Assembly (NCBI RefSeq): GCF_963666525.1
Contig: NZ_OY762905.1
Span: forward strand, 4,543,001-4,607,000
Origin: an uncultured Cohaesibacter sp.
GTDB lineage: Bacteria > Pseudomonadota > Alphaproteobacteria > Rhizobiales > Cohaesibacteraceae
Reading direction: 5' to 3'
DNA: 64,000 nucleotides
Shown: piece by piece, positions 8,412 to 17,433 of the stretch
Position numbering within the stretch: position 1 is the first letter of the stretch
Layout: every line of letters starts with the position of its first letter
Made by a program: the position numbers and the translations under genes
Notes under the pieces: model-generated
Databases searched by the model: none
What the model was told of the DNA's origin: nothing
What the model saw: only the letters and a program-made list of their open reading frames with translations

Positions 8412-9815
8412 ATGAAACAAAGTGATATCGCACAGCTGCTCGATGAACCTGCGTGTGAACATAACCACAAATCCAAGTCCGGATGTGCCCGGCCAAAGCC
8501 TGGAGCTGCGGCTGGGGGCTGCTGTTTCGATGGTGCCCAGATCGCCCTTCTGCCCATCGCCGACGTCGCCCACATCGTGCATGGCTCCATCGCCTGCGCC
8601 GGGAGCGCATGGGACAACCGCGGCAGCCGGTCTTCCGGCGCCAAGCTCTACAAGTTGGGTCTGACCACTGATCTCACCGAGCAGGATGTCATCATGGGGC
8701 GGGGCGAAAAGCGCCTGTTCCATTCGATCAAACAGGCGATCGATGAGCAGAATCCGGAAGCAGTCTTTGTCTACAATACCTGCGTCCCGGCTCTCATCGG
8801 CGACGACATCGGGGCCGTTTGCAAGGCGGCACAGAAGCGCTGGGGCGTACCCGTTGTTCCGGTCGATGCAGCCGGCTTCTATGGCACCAAGAACCTCGGC
8901 AATCGCATCGCCGGCGAGATCATGGTGCGTCATGTGATCGGCACGCGCGAGCCCGATCCTGTTCCGGCCCATCTGCATCGGGAAGGGGTCACCGTTCACG
9001 ACATCGCCCTCATCGGCGAATACAATATTGCAGGTGAATTGTGGCATGTGCAGCCGCTGCTCGATGAGCTTGGGTTGCGTGTGCTGGGGTCCCTCTCGGG
9101 AGATGCCCGCTTCAGGGAAGTGCAGACCATGCACCGTTCTGAGGTCAACATGATGGTCTGTTCCAAGGCCATGATCAACGTTGCCCGCAAACTGAAGGAG
9201 GGTTTCGGCACACCGTGGTTTGAAGGCAGCTTCTACGGCATTCGCGACATGGGGCTGGCGCTGCGCGACTTTGCCCGTCTCATTGATGATCCATCGCTCA
9301 CCGGGCGCACCGAAGCGCTGATTGCCCGTGAGGAAGCGCGCCTTCATGCGGCCCTTGCGCCCTTCAAGGCCCGCCTTGCTGGCAAGCGGGTGTTGCTCTA
9401 CACCGGCGGAGTCAAGGCGTGGTCGATCATTTCCGCGCTTCAGGATCTGGGCATGGAGGTGGTTGCCACCTCGACCCGCAAGTCGACCGAACAGGACAAG
9501 GCCAAGATCCGCGAGCTGATGGGTGACAAGACCGTCATGCTCGATGAAAGCCAGGGCGCCCGCGCCCTGATCGACATGGTCAATGACACCAACACCGACA
9601 TCCTGATCGCCGGTGGCCGCAACATGTATACCGCTCTGAAAGCCCGCATTCCTTTTCTGCATATCAATCAGGAACGCGAGCTCGCCTACGCGGGTTATGA
9701 GGGTATGATCACATTTGCCGAACAGATCCTGCAGGCGGTGGAAAGCCCGATCTGGAAGGCTGTGCGCGATCCCGCACCCTGGCACAAATCCCTCAGTGTG
9801 GCCGCAGCGGAGTAG
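8412..9815 (+). CDS. nifE: FeMo-cofactor scaffold protein NifE
   Basis: 467 aa. With NifN it forms the NifD/NifK-like scaffold on which the NifB product matures to FeMo-co. The N-terminus is Cys-rich (C15, C25, C37, C38), followed by C62 (HGSIACAG), equivalent to a P-cluster-type ligand of Nif[13 protein letters not shown] and the central [22 protein letters not shown] are typical of NifE. The start at 8412 (MKQSDIAQ) is preferred over a TTG three codons upstream because of the GCGAGG ribosome-binding site. First gene of the second nif operon, behind the promoter at 8353. Confidence 0.97.
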   Translation: MKQSDIAQLLDEPACEHNHKSKSGCARPKPGAAAGGCCFDGAQIALLPIADVAHIVHGSIACAGSAWDNRGSRSSGAKLYKLGLTTDLTEQDVIMGRGEKRLFHSIKQAIDEQNPEAVFVYNTCVPALIGDDIGAVCKAAQKRWGVPVVPVDAAGFYGTKNLGNRIAGEIMVRHVIGTREPDPVPAHLHREGVTVHDIALIGEYNIAGELWHVQPLLDELGLRVLGSLSGDARFREVQTMHRSEVNMMVCSKAMINVARKLKEGFGTPWFEGSFYGIRDMGLALRDFARLIDDPSLTGRTEALIAREEARLHAALAPFKARLAGKRVLLYTGGVKAWSIISALQDLGMEVVATSTRKSTEQDKAKIRELMGDKTVMLDESQGARALIDMVNDTNTDILIAGGRNMYTALKARIPFLHINQERELAYAGYEGMITFAEQILQAVESPIWKAVRDPAPWHKSLSVAAAE

Positions 9816-9820
9816 AAACC

Positions 9821-11239
9821 ATGGCAGACATCATCAAACGCAACAAGGCCCTCTCCGTCAGCCCGCTCAAGGCCAGCAGCTCGCTAGGAGCGTCCCTGGC
9901 ATTCCTCGGCATCCGCGATGCCATCGCCATGCTGCATGGTGCCCAGGGCTGCACCGCCTATGGCAAGATCTATCTGATCGGTCATTTCCGCGAGCCAGTG
10001 GCGCTTCAGACCACCGCGATGGACCAGGTCAGCACCATCATGGGGGCAGATGAAAATGTGGTCGAAGGGCTGAAAACGATCTGCAACAAGTTCAATCCGG
10101 CCCTCATCGGCATCCCGACAACGGGCCTGTCTGAAACCCAGGGGTCGGACGTCAATGGTGCGGTTGCCACCTTCCGCAAGAGCCATCCCGAATGCTTCAA
10201 GACAGCTGTTGTGCCTGTTGAGACGCCGGATTATGTCGGCTCTCTGGAAACCGGTTTTGCCAAGGCCGTCTACGAAATGATCAATCGTCTGGTGCCTGAG
10301 TCCGAAACGAAGGGTGGGATTGCTTCCAACCGACAGGTCAACATTCTGGTCAATGCCTCGCTCACCCCGGCCGACATCGACGAGATCAAGGACATGGTGG
10401 AGGCCTTCGGCCTGCTGCCGATTGTCATTCCCGATCTCTCGACCAGTCTTGATGGCCATCTCAACGAGCTGGACTTCAATCCTCTGACCACAGGCGGGAC
10501 CTGCATCGGCGACTTCGAAATCCTGCACAAGGCGCGGGCGACCATCGTTATCGGGTCGAGCATGACCCCGGCCGCCGACTTGCTCAAGGAGCGCACCGGC
10601 GTGCCGGACTATCGGTTTGACCATCTGATGGGGCTCAACGCGGTCGATAGCTTTCTGTCGATGCTGCACGAGCTGACCGGTCAGCCGGTTTCGCGAAGGC
10701 TGGAGCGGCAGCGTCAGCAACTGCAGGACGCCATGCTGGACACCCACTTCAATCTGGGCATGGGACGGGCAGCCATTGCTGCGGATCCTGACCTGCTCAA
10801 GGCGTTTGGCGATCTGCTGGCCGGCATGGGCTGCGATCTGGTGGCCGCGATTTCACCATCGAACACGGCGATCCTCAGGCATGTCGTGGCACGGGAAGTC
10901 AAGATTGGCGATCTGCAGGAGCTGGAGAAATATGCGCAGGCCGGAGAGGCGGACCTGATCATCGGCAATTCCCACTGCGCTGCGAGCGCAGAACGACTTG
11001 GCTTGCCGCTGCTGCGCGCCGGTTTTCCACAATATGACCGGATCGGTGCGCCAGCCCGCTGCTGGATCGGCTATCGCGGATCGCGACAGACCTTGTTCGA
11101 TCTAGCCAATCTGCTCATCGCTTCGGAGCAGGGAGCGGTCGAACCCTATCGATCCATCTATGCTCAGGTACAGGATTTGGAGGAGGGGCACCATGGGCCA
11201 GATAAGCCGCACGCTCACGCTGGTGGATGGCAGCATTGA
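9821..11239 (+). CDS. nifN: FeMo-cofactor scaffold protein NifN
   Basis: 472 aa partner of NifE, related to NifK. The conserved HGAQGCTAYGKIYLIGHFREP is near the N-terminus, with C44 corresponding to a cluster ligand. IGIPTTGLSETQGSDV and FDHLMGLNAVDSFLSML are characteristic of NifN. It starts 5 bp after the nifE stop. Its last 47 bp overlap the nifX start, indicating tight translational coupling. Confidence 0.97.
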   Translation: MADIIKRNKALSVSPLKASSSLGASLAFLGIRDAIAMLHGAQGCTAYGKIYLIGHFREPVALQTTAMDQVSTIMGADENVVEGLKTICNKFNPALIGIPTTGLSETQGSDVNGAVATFRKSHPECFKTAVVPVETPDYVGSLETGFAKAVYEMINRLVPESETKGGIASNRQVNILVNASLTPADIDEIKDMVEAFGLLPIVIPDLSTSLDGHLNELDFNPLTTGGTCIGDFEILHKARATIVIGSSMTPAADLLKERTGVPDYRFDHLMGLNAVDSFLSMLHELTGQPVSRRLERQRQQLQDAMLDTHFNLGMGRAAIAADPDLLKAFGDLLAGMGCDLVAAISPSNTAILRHVVAREVKIGDLQELEKYAQAGEADLIIGNSHCAASAERLGLPLLRAGFPQYDRIGAPARCWIGYRGSRQTLFDLANLLIASEQGAVEPYRSIYAQVQDLEEGHHGPDKPHAHAGGWQH

Positions 11240-11687
11240 GGATGGTTTCATGGATTGTGCGCTGAAGATCGCATTCGCGACAAGTGACCTCGTTCATGTG
11301 GACCAGCATTTCGGTACCAGCGAAAGTTTCGCGATTTTCATGGTGACGCGGGATGAAGTGCATTTTCATCAGACCATTGCCTTTGAAGAGGCAGCGCAGG
11401 ACGGCAGCGAAGACAAGCTTCAGGCGCGGATTGGCGCCCTTTCTGGCGTTGCTGCCGTCTATTGCCGGGCCGTGGGGGCCTCGGCGATTGCCCAGCTCAA
11501 ACAGGCCGGGGTGCAGCCAATCAAGGTGGCCGACGGCACCTTGATCAAGTTGCAGCTGGGTATGCTGCAGGAAGAGCTTGCCGGAAGCCCGTCTTTCTGG
11601 GTGCTACGGGCACTCGAGAGCGAAAGGGGGCTGCGCGATGATCCGCGCAGGTTTGATGACATGGAAACCGAAGGCTGGAACGAGTGA
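11193..11687 (+). CDS. nifX: NifX, NifB-co/FeMo-co binding protein
   Basis: 164 aa. The start at ATG 11193 (MGQISRTLTLVDGS) is set by GGAGGAGGGGCACC and lies inside the end of nifN. A single NifX-type domain (about 30-150) carries IAFATSDLVHVDQHFGTSESF; the DQHFGTSE region corresponds to the cofactor-binding motif of the NifX/NifY/NafY group. NifX shuttles FeMo-co precursors between NifB and NifEN. The next gene, a NifX-associated protein, follows 7 bp downstream. Confidence 0.93.
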   Translation: MGQISRTLTLVDGSIEDGFMDCALKIAFATSDLVHVDQHFGTSESFAIFMVTRDEVHFHQTIAFEEAAQDGSEDKLQARIGALSGVAAVYCRAVGASAIAQLKQAGVQPIKVADGTLIKLQLGMLQEELAGSPSFWVLRALESERGLRDDPRRFDDMETEGWNE

Positions 11688-11694
11688 GGTGAAT

Positions 11695-12171
11695 ATGAGT
11701 GATTGGCAAGAAATGGTGGTCGCTGAGGGGGATACCGCGCTGGCAGCGCCCTTCGTCAAGGAAATGCTGCGTCAGATCAGGGCGGTCGATTCCTACGGCA
11801 TCTGGGACAAGTCCGGTGAACACGAAATCATCGATCCCTTCATCCTGACCAAGGAACGCAAGCGACAGGTGCCGGTCATTGGTGATCCCGACGAGGACAT
11901 CATTGTCCGGATCAAGGCCTGGTACAACGCTCTTGCCACCAGCATCGAGGCGCGGACCGGTCTGATGGCCGTGCCGCTGATCAATCTTACTTACGAAGGC
12001 TTCGGGCGGGTGATCATTGCCGTCGGCAAGCTGATTGTCTTCGACAAGAACCTGCGCGACGTCCACCGCTTCGGCTTCAAGTCGCTCGATCACATGCAGG
12101 ATGAGGCAGAAAAGATCATCTCGAAAGCCGCCGCGCTCGTTGAGGCTCACCGGGACGTGGCAAAGCTTTAG
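11695..12171 (+). CDS. NifX-associated nitrogen fixation protein (DUF269)
   Basis: 158 aa acidic protein that starts MSDWQEMVVAEGDTALAAPF. Typical family stretches are LLRQIRAVDSYGIWDKSGEH-like sequence near residue 30, RKRQVPVIGDPD, and a C-terminal VGKLIVFDKNLRDVHRFGF. The family is found almost only after nifX and its function is not settled. The frame is open upstream into nifX, but ATG 11695 follows GAGTGAGGTGAAT and gives the usual family length. Confidence 0.9.
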   Translation: MSDWQEMVVAEGDTALAAPFVKEMLRQIRAVDSYGIWDKSGEHEIIDPFILTKERKRQVPVIGDPDEDIIVRIKAWYNALATSIEARTGLMAVPLINLTYEGFGRVIIAVGKLIVFDKNLRDVHRFGFKSLDHMQDEAEKIISKAAALVEAHRDVAKL

Positions 12172-12229
12172 ACAAGGCCGGATGGCCGCATAGCAAGGGC
12201 TGACTTGCAAAGACAATCGGGGACTGACC

Positions 12230-12442
12230 ATGGACGAGACCGAACTGAAACAACTGACCAAAGCCGCCAGGAAGGCAAAGCGGATCGCATCGGAGAAGGC
12301 AATGGAACTGCATGATCTCGTCGAGGATCGTCTGCCTGCCGCCTATGCCGAACTGCCCGGACTGGCCGAGGAAACCTATTCCGCCTGCAAGGCCTGGGCC
12401 GCGGCGGAAGCAGCCTGCGTGGCTGCTCAAAGCAATCTGTGA
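12230..12442 (+). CDS. Rop-like small protein of nif loci (DUF683/CCE_0567 family)
   Basis: 70 aa, predicted as an antiparallel helical hairpin: KQLTKAARKAKRIASEKAMELHDLVED is one amphipathic helix and ETYSACKAWAAAEAACVAAQSNL the second. Length, composition and position between DUF269 and fdxB match the DUF683 (CCE_0567-like) family, members of which bind metal. Its role in nitrogen fixation is unknown. It starts after GGGGACTGACC, 58 bp after the preceding gene. Confidence 0.85.
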   Translation: MDETELKQLTKAARKAKRIASEKAMELHDLVEDRLPAAYAELPGLAEETYSACKAWAAAEAACVAAQSNL

Positions 12443-12455
12443 GAGGAAAACAAAG

Positions 12456-12797
12456 ATGACTGCGATTGTCGGACTGACCCTGGACGGCACCGAATGGACA
12501 CCCCAGTTTGTCGAGGCACTGGATGCCAAAAAATGCATCGGCTGTGGCCGTTGCTTCCGGGTTTGCGCCAGAAATGTCTTCGAGCTGGTGGACCGAGAAA
12601 GCCTTGATCTTAATGACGAGGAAGAGGATCTTGATGATGATGATCCGTTCGGCGATGACGACGATGATGACGGCTTCTCCGATGACACCAGTATGGTCAT
12701 GACCGTGAAGAACAACGGCGATTGTATCGGCTGTGAAGCTTGCTCGAAAATCTGCCCCAAGGGCTGCTTCACGCATATGACAAAGCAAGCCGCCTGA
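12456..12797 (+). CDS. fdxB: Nif-specific ferredoxin III FdxB
   Basis: 113 aa 2[4Fe-4S] ferredoxin. The first motif is C27-x2-C30-x2-C33-x3-C37, the second C90-x2-C93-x2-C96-x3-C100, with an extra C104. The opening GLTLDGTEWTPQFVEALDAK is characteristic of FdxB. Residues 49-78 form a highly acidic insert of mainly Asp and Glu, which the family has in shorter form. ATG 12456 follows GAGAGGAAAACAAAG; longer frames upstream run through the preceding gene. Last gene of the nifEN operon, followed by a terminator. Confidence 0.93.
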   Translation: MTAIVGLTLDGTEWTPQFVEALDAKKCIGCGRCFRVCARNVFELVDRESLDLNDEEEDLDDDDPFGDDDDDDGFSDDTSMVMTVKNNGDCIGCEACSKICPKGCFTHMTKQAA

Positions 12798-12834
12798 GCG
12801 GGGTCTGTTTGTTACAAAGCGAACAAGCAACAGG

Positions 12835-12860
12835 ATGCCGCCTTTCGGGCGGCATTTTCA
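12835..12860 (+). terminator. Rho-independent terminator after fdxB
   Basis: ATGCCGCC (12835-12842) pairs with GGCGGCAT (12848-12855) around a 5 nt loop and is followed by TTTTC. It closes the nifENX-fdxB operon. Confidence 0.8.
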
Positions 12861-12880
12861 TTGTTGGATGAACCCGACAT

Positions 12881-12896
12881 TGTCAGCTTTCCGACA
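12881..12896. promoter_or_regulatory. NifA upstream activator sequence (iscA-nifV)
   Basis: TGTCAGCTTTCCGACA is an exact TGT-N10-ACA match, about 68 bp upstream of the -24 GG. A near-IHF site (AATCAATAGTATG, 12934-12946, one mismatch) lies between the two. Confidence 0.8.
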
Positions 12897-12961
12897 TTCG
12901 CTTGCTGGTGTCTATTTTAAGAAACAATATTAAAATCAATAGTATGCAGGTGAAAAATTCA

Positions 12962-12978
12962 TTGGCACACCTCTTGCT
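12962..12978 (+). promoter_or_regulatory. Sigma-54 promoter of iscA-nifVWZM operon
   Basis: TTGGCACACCTCTTGCT has GG (12964-12965) and GC (12976-12977) with N10 spacing, 43 bp upstream of iscA. Confidence 0.9.
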
Positions 12979-13020
12979 AATTCAGATTGGACAGTTGGAT
13001 TTAAGCCAGAGGGTAGAACA

Positions 13021-13344
13021 ATGCTGACACTCACCGACAAAGCACAACAGGCGCTGCAAGGTCTGATTGAGAAGTCGTCGAAGCCGCTGACCGGGCTTCG
13101 GATCGCCGCCGACATGGCTGGCTGTGCCGGTGTGAAATATCGCATGGCGCTGGTCGCCGGGCCGGAGCCGGAAGACCATGTCGTTGAGTGCGGCCGGATC
13201 AGCCTCTATGTGGTGCCCAAGAATGCCGAAATCCTGATCGGCACGACCATCGATTTTGCAGAGACCGACAAGGGCGCCGGTTTCACTTTCGACAATCCCA
13301 ACACAGCTGGTATGTGCGCCTGTGGCAAAAGCTTTGCCGCCTGA
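13021..13344 (+). CDS. iscA: Nif-type IscA/HesB iron-sulfur assembly protein
   Basis: 107 aa A-type Fe-S carrier. The three conserved cysteines are present: C35 (MAGCAG) and C99/C101 (MCACGKSF). The GAGFTFDNPN motif before the CxC is typical of the family. The start at 13021 follows AGAGGGTAGAACA. In Azotobacter-type loci this gene precedes nifUSV and delivers Fe or Fe-S units for nitrogenase cluster assembly. Here nifV follows directly, 41 bp later, and nifU and nifS are absent. Confidence 0.93.
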   Translation: MLTLTDKAQQALQGLIEKSSKPLTGLRIAADMAGCAGVKYRMALVAGPEPEDHVVECGRISLYVVPKNAEILIGTTIDFAETDKGAGFTFDNPNTAGMCACGKSFAA

Positions 13345-13385
13345 TCCAATTGGCGTGAAGGCTTCTTTCTGGAAAGGGATGGGCG

Positions 13386-14528
13386 ATGAATTTGGTAAGG
13401 CAAGTCACAATCAATGATACCACCCTGCGCGATGGCGAACAGAGCGCCGGTGTGGCCTTCACCCGCGCTGAGAAATGCCATATCGCGCGCGAACTGGTCG
13501 CCGCCGGTGTGCCGGAACTGGAAATCGGAATTCCGGCGATGGGGGAAGCTGAGCAGGAGACCATCCGCTCGATTGCCAGCCTTGGGCTTGATGCCCGGCT
13601 GGTCGTCTGGTGCCGCATGTGCGATTTCGATCTTGACGCCTCAAGAGACCTTGGCGTTGACCTGATCGATTTGTCCATCCCCATGTCCGATGGGCAGATC
13701 CACTACAAGCTCGGGCAGACCAGAGACTATGTGCTCGACCAGATCGCCACCATGGTGCCCAAGGCGCTCGACGCCGGGTTCGATGTTATGGTCGGGGGCG
13801 AGGATTCTTCCCGCGCTGATCTGGACTTCGTTCTCAAGGCCATGGAAGTGGCCGGGAAGGCCGGAGCGCGACGGTTCCGCTTTGCCGATACCGTTGGCAT
13901 CATGGAGCCATTCGGTACGGCGGAGATTTTCCGGCAGCTGCGGGCCAACTCCGATCTGGAGCTGGAGATGCACGCCCATGATGACTACGGTCTTGCAACG
14001 GCCAACTCGCTGGCCGCAGTGCTGGGTGGCGCGAGCCACGTCAACACCACGGTCAACGGCCTTGGCGAACGGGCCGGCAATGCGTCACTCGAGGAATTCG
14101 CCGTTGCCATCGACCGGCTCTACAATATCCGCACCGGCGTTGACCAGCGCCTGTTCAATGCGCTGTCGCAACTGGTTGCCAATGCATCCGGCCGTCCGGT
14201 TCCCCACCAGAAGAGCCTTGTCGGCTCCAGCGTCTTCACGCATGAGAGCGGTATCCATGTCGACGGGCTGGTCAAGAACAGGGAGACCTATCAGGGGGTC
14301 GACCCTGAATGGCTGGGGCGGCAGCACGAATTGGTGCTGGGCAAACATTCCGGCACCAAGGCGGTGCTCCATATCTATGGCACCATGGGCATCGCCCTCA
14401 CGGCGCAACAAGCCAGGGGCATTCTGGAAAAGGTACGCGTCTTTGCCGAAACCTTCAAGCGAACCCCAGCGCGGCACGACCTCATGGACTTCCACAGGCA
14501 GGTCACGGCCGGTGAAATCGGCCACTGA
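13386..14528 (+). CDS. nifV: Homocitrate synthase NifV
   Basis: 380 aa. It condenses acetyl-CoA and 2-oxoglutarate to R-homocitrate, the organic ligand of FeMo-co. The signature DTTLRDGEQ is at 11-19, the metal-binding EMHAHDDYG lies near residue 200, and the GLGERAGNASLEE segment of the HMG-CoA lyase-like TIM barrel follows. The length and lack of the long C-terminal regulatory domain distinguish it from LeuA. The ATG follows AAAGGGATGGGCG. Confidence 0.95.
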   Translation: MNLVRQVTINDTTLRDGEQSAGVAFTRAEKCHIARELVAAGVPELEIGIPAMGEAEQETIRSIASLGLDARLVVWCRMCDFDLDASRDLGVDLIDLSIPMSDGQIHYKLGQTRDYVLDQIATMVPKALDAGFDVMVGGEDSSRADLDFVLKAMEVAGKAGARRFRFADTVGIMEPFGTAEIFRQLRANSDLELEMHAHDDYGLATANSLAAVLGGASHVNTTVNGLGERAGNASLEEFAVAIDRLYNIRTGVDQRLFNALSQLVANASGRPVPHQKSLVGSSVFTHESGIHVDGLVKNRETYQGVDPEWLGRQHELVLGKHSGTKAVLHIYGTMGIALTAQQARGILEKVRVFAETFKRTPARHDLMDFHRQVTAGEIGH

Positions 14529-14582
14529 TGCAATCAACGCTTCGGACAACAAAAAGTGCTAAAGGCAGAAAGGGTAACGACG

Positions 14583-14897
14583 ATGAGAAATGACGAGTTG
14601 GACGCCGAACTGTCCGATCTGGGAAGCGCAGAAGAATTTCTGGACTATTTCGAAATCGACTACGACCCCAAGGTGGTGATGGTCAATCGTCTCCATATCC
14701 TGCAACGCTTCCATGACTATCTGGAATCCAGAACCCGCAAACCCGGAGACGGGCAGTCCTGGTGGGATTTCTATACCGCCGAGCTGAAAGAGGCCTATCT
14801 GGATTTTGTGCGCTCCGACGCGCTGACCGAAAAGGTCTTCAAGGTTTTCAAGACCGGCCAGCCGACCTTTGTTCCGCTCGAAGAGGTGCTGAAGTAG
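14583..14897 (+). CDS. nifW: Nitrogenase-stabilising protein NifW
   Basis: 104 aa. ELDAELSDLGSAEEFLDYFEI at the start and the central HILQRFHDYLE with WWDFYTAELKEAYLDFV are typical of NifW, which associates with the MoFe protein and is linked to its maturation and oxygen protection. ATG 14583 (MRNDELDAEL) follows AGAAAGGGTAACG; a non-ATG start 9 codons upstream lacks support. Its TAG stop directly abuts the nifZ ATG. Confidence 0.93.
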   Translation: MRNDELDAELSDLGSAEEFLDYFEIDYDPKVVMVNRLHILQRFHDYLESRTRKPGDGQSWWDFYTAELKEAYLDFVRSDALTEKVFKVFKTGQPTFVPLEEVLK

Positions 14898-15413
14898 ATG
14901 CTGGACAGTCTGCCACCACCGAGATTCGACTATGGCTCCGAGGTTCGGGTGATCCGCAATCTGCGCAATGACGGCACCTATCCCGGCGTCGACACCGGGG
15001 TGCTTCTGGTGCGGCGCGGGGCGGTCGGCGTCATTCGCGATGTTGGAACCTTTCTGCAGGATCAGGTCATATATACCGTGCATTTCACGAAGGAAGACGT
15101 CATCGTCGGCTGTCGCGACCGGGAACTGATTGCCGCTGAAGCGCCATGGATGCCCAATCGCTATGAATATGGCGACAAGGTCAAGGCCCACGTTTCGCTC
15201 GGCGTTGCGGGACAAGTGGTGGCCGAGGTTGGTGATGTCGGCGAAGTGATCAAGGTGGTGCGCGACGAAGCAATGATGAAGGCCATCGGTTCGGTCGCCT
15301 ACCATGTGCGCTTTCCCGGGCGGACCCTGCAGGTGCCTGAACAGGCGCTGGACCCGCTTTATGAAATGCCAGACCTGTCAGACTTGTCAGACCTGTCGGG
15401 GGCGGCAGAATGA
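14898..15413 (+). CDS. nifZ: NifZ, MoFe protein P-cluster maturation factor
   Basis: 171 aa with two tandem SH3-like NifZ repeats: FDYGSEVRVIRNLRNDGTYPG (about 10-75) and YEYGDKVKAHVSLGVAGQVV (about 88-155). NifZ is needed for forming the second P-cluster of the MoFe protein. The C-terminus has a short acidic LSDLSDLSG repeat. It starts immediately at the nifW stop and overlaps nifM by 4 bp (ATGA), so translation is coupled. Confidence 0.92.
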   Translation: MLDSLPPPRFDYGSEVRVIRNLRNDGTYPGVDTGVLLVRRGAVGVIRDVGTFLQDQVIYTVHFTKEDVIVGCRDRELIAAEAPWMPNRYEYGDKVKAHVSLGVAGQVVAEVGDVGEVIKVVRDEAMMKAIGSVAYHVRFPGRTLQVPEQALDPLYEMPDLSDLSDLSGAAE

Positions 15414-16270
15414 CCGGCGATCCGCTTCTGTCCTATCATCTGATGAGCGCATCGCTGGCGGCCCACGAGTGCCGCTATGATGAGCTGCCCGCAGGAGCGC
15501 AGGCGAGGATCGACGCTCAGGCAAGGCGCGCCCTGTTGCTCGAAGGGCTGGTTCTGGCGAGTGCTGTGGCACAAAAGGTTGTTGTCCCGCAGGAAATGCT
15601 GAACCAGTCGGTTGCCCTGATCAGGGAGCGCTATGAAACCGCCGTGGCCTTTGTCGATGATCTGGCAGCCAATGGCCTGACCGAGGCGGGGCTGGAACAG
15701 GCCATTGCGCGGGAGTTGGCGGCGGATACGGTGCTCGATCTGGTAGCGAAGGCAGAACCGGCCACCACCGATGAGGAGGCACGGGACTTTTACGCGGCCC
15801 ATCCCGAACGCTTTTGCGTTGGCGAGACCCGCGATGCGCGCCACATTCTGATTACCATCAATGAGCAAATTGCCGAGAATCGGCGTGATGTGGCATGGCA
15901 GAGGATCTGCGATCTTCAGCAAGGCTTGACCGGCGATGTGGATCAGTTCGCGGATGCCGCCTTGCGCCATTCGGAATGCCCCAGTGCCCTCAATGGCGGT
16001 GCGCTCGGACGCATCCCGCGCGGCAAGCTCTACCCAGGTCTCGACACGGCCCTATTTGCCATGTCGGCCGGGGGCGTCAGCGAGGTTTTGGAGAGTGAGG
16101 CGGGCTTCCACATTCTCCTTTGCGAGGCGATCTACCCCGCAGAGATGGCCAGATTTGCGGACGCAGCGCCGAAAATAAGGGCCGCTATCGATGGCAGGAG
16201 ACAGGCCATGGCGCAAAAGCGCTTTATCGCAGACCTGTTGGCTCAACACCACTCGGCAACACCGCAATAG
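15410..16270 (+). CDS. nifM: NifM, PpiC-type peptidyl-prolyl isomerase for NifH
   Basis: 286 aa. A helical N-terminal half (1-115) is followed by a parvulin/PpiC domain (about 120-250), seen in RDARHILITINE, GGALGRIPRGKLYPGLDTALFAM and GGVSEVLESEAGFHILLCEAI. There is no signal peptide, so it is cytoplasmic, as expected for NifM, which helps NifH mature. Overlap with nifZ and position at the end of the iscA-nifV-W-Z operon match Azotobacter and Pseudomonas loci. NifM is uncommon in alphaproteobacteria, where NifH usually folds without it. Confidence 0.9.
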   Translation: MTGDPLLSYHLMSASLAAHECRYDELPAGAQARIDAQARRALLLEGLVLASAVAQKVVVPQEMLNQSVALIRERYETAVAFVDDLAANGLTEAGLEQAIARELAADTVLDLVAKAEPATTDEEARDFYAAHPERFCVGETRDARHILITINEQIAENRRDVAWQRICDLQQGLTGDVDQFADAALRHSECPSALNGGALGRIPRGKLYPGLDTALFAMSAGGVSEVLESEAGFHILLCEAIYPAEMARFADAAPKIRAAIDGRRQAMAQKRFIADLLAQHHSATPQ

Positions 16271-16388
16271 TTGATCTCATCCGATCAGTATTTCCTTTAT
16301 TGTAACGACTATCTGGGCTTATTATCCCTCAAACGTTCTTAAAGTTTGAGTGCTTCCCAGTACCTGCTGTTGCTAAAGGAAATTCGTC

Positions 16389-17285
16389 ATGGATCTTGTT
16401 GATGGCTTGAAGGCCTTTGTTGCCACTGCGCAAACCGGCTCATTCACCGATGCGGCCGAACGCATGGGGATTTCAAATCGACTGACGTCCAAGTATGTCG
16501 CCGAGCTTGAAGCCAGGATCGGCGCTCGGCTGTTGCAGAGAACCACGCGCAAGGTCGGACTGACCCCGGTAGGGGAGGATCTTCTGCTGCGTGCTCCGGC
16601 CTTGCTTGACGAGCTGGACGACCTGATCGGATCGGTGCGTGAAGAATCCCGCGGCCTTTCCGGCCTCGTGCGCATTTCCGCTCCTGTGTCTTTCGGTGAA
16701 ATCTATGTTGGCGACATGATCCGCCGTTTCATTGGCAACCATCCGCAGATGAATGTCGACCTGCGCCTCAACGATGCCTATGTCGATCTGGCCAGAGACG
16801 GCATCGATCTCGCCTTCCGCATTGGCACTCCAAGCGTCTCGTCTCTGAAGATGCGAAAGCTGGGCGATATGGGATCGGCCATCGTCGCTTCACCAGACTA
16901 TATCAGCAAGCATGGGGAGCCCAGAGAGCCACATGATCTGCTGGATCATATCTGCATGGTCGATGCGAACCGGCGCGATCCCACCCGCTGGGTCTTCGTG
17001 CAGGGAGACAAGACCATTGATGTTGTGGTCAAGCGGCGCTTCGTGGTCAACAGTGCCAAGGTGGCCCGGGATTGGGCTGTGGCTGGTGACGCGATTTCCT
17101 ATTGCCCACGCTTCATCGTGGCCGACGAACTGGCCGAGGGCAGGCTTGTCCAGCTGCTCGGCAATTATCAGGGCCTGTCAACGCCCCTCAGTGCCGTCTA
17201 TCTCGATGGTACGGTACTGCCACGCAAGGTGAGGGCCATCATCGATTTTGCCCTTGATGACATCAAGACAAACAGTCCCTTCTGA
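16389..17285 (+). CDS. LysR-family transcriptional regulator
   Basis: 298 aa. Winged helix-turn-helix at 1-60 (GLKAFVATAQTGSFTDAAERMGISN) and a periplasmic-binding-like effector domain from about 90. The segment VRISAPVSFGEIYVGDMIRRF is typical of the DNA-binding-linker junction in the AaeR/PecT-like subgroup. An AAAGGA ribosome-binding site precedes the ATG. It lies in the same direction as, and 148 bp upstream of, three redox genes and probably controls them. The inverted repeat at 17297-17346 is a candidate operator. Effector unknown. Confidence 0.88.
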   Translation: MDLVDGLKAFVATAQTGSFTDAAERMGISNRLTSKYVAELEARIGARLLQRTTRKVGLTPVGEDLLLRAPALLDELDDLIGSVREESRGLSGLVRISAPVSFGEIYVGDMIRRFIGNHPQMNVDLRLNDAYVDLARDGIDLAFRIGTPSVSSLKMRKLGDMGSAIVASPDYISKHGEPREPHDLLDHICMVDANRRDPTRWVFVQGDKTIDVVVKRRFVVNSAKVARDWAVAGDAISYCPRFIVADELAEGRLVQLLGNYQGLSTPLSAVYLDGTVLPRKVRAIIDFALDDIKTNSPF

Positions 17286-17296
17286 GGATGCTTATT

Positions 17297-17346
17297 TAGG
17301 AATGAATTGAAGATAGTTATTCAATATAATGTCCATTTCATTCCTA
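17297..17346. promoter_or_regulatory. Inverted repeat in promoter region of redox genes
   Basis: TAGGAATGAA (17297-17306) and TTCATTCCTA (17337-17346) are perfect inverted 10-mers 30 bp apart. Between them is a TATAAT (17325-17330). This fits a two-site operator for the upstream LysR or another dimeric regulator. The binding protein is inferred. Confidence 0.5.
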
Positions 17347-17433
17347 GAAAGAAAAGTCCATATTCACTTCAGACGAAACAAGCCGCCTTCCAAACCAGAA
17401 AACAGACGGCAACAAAAACAAGGAGTGAATACA

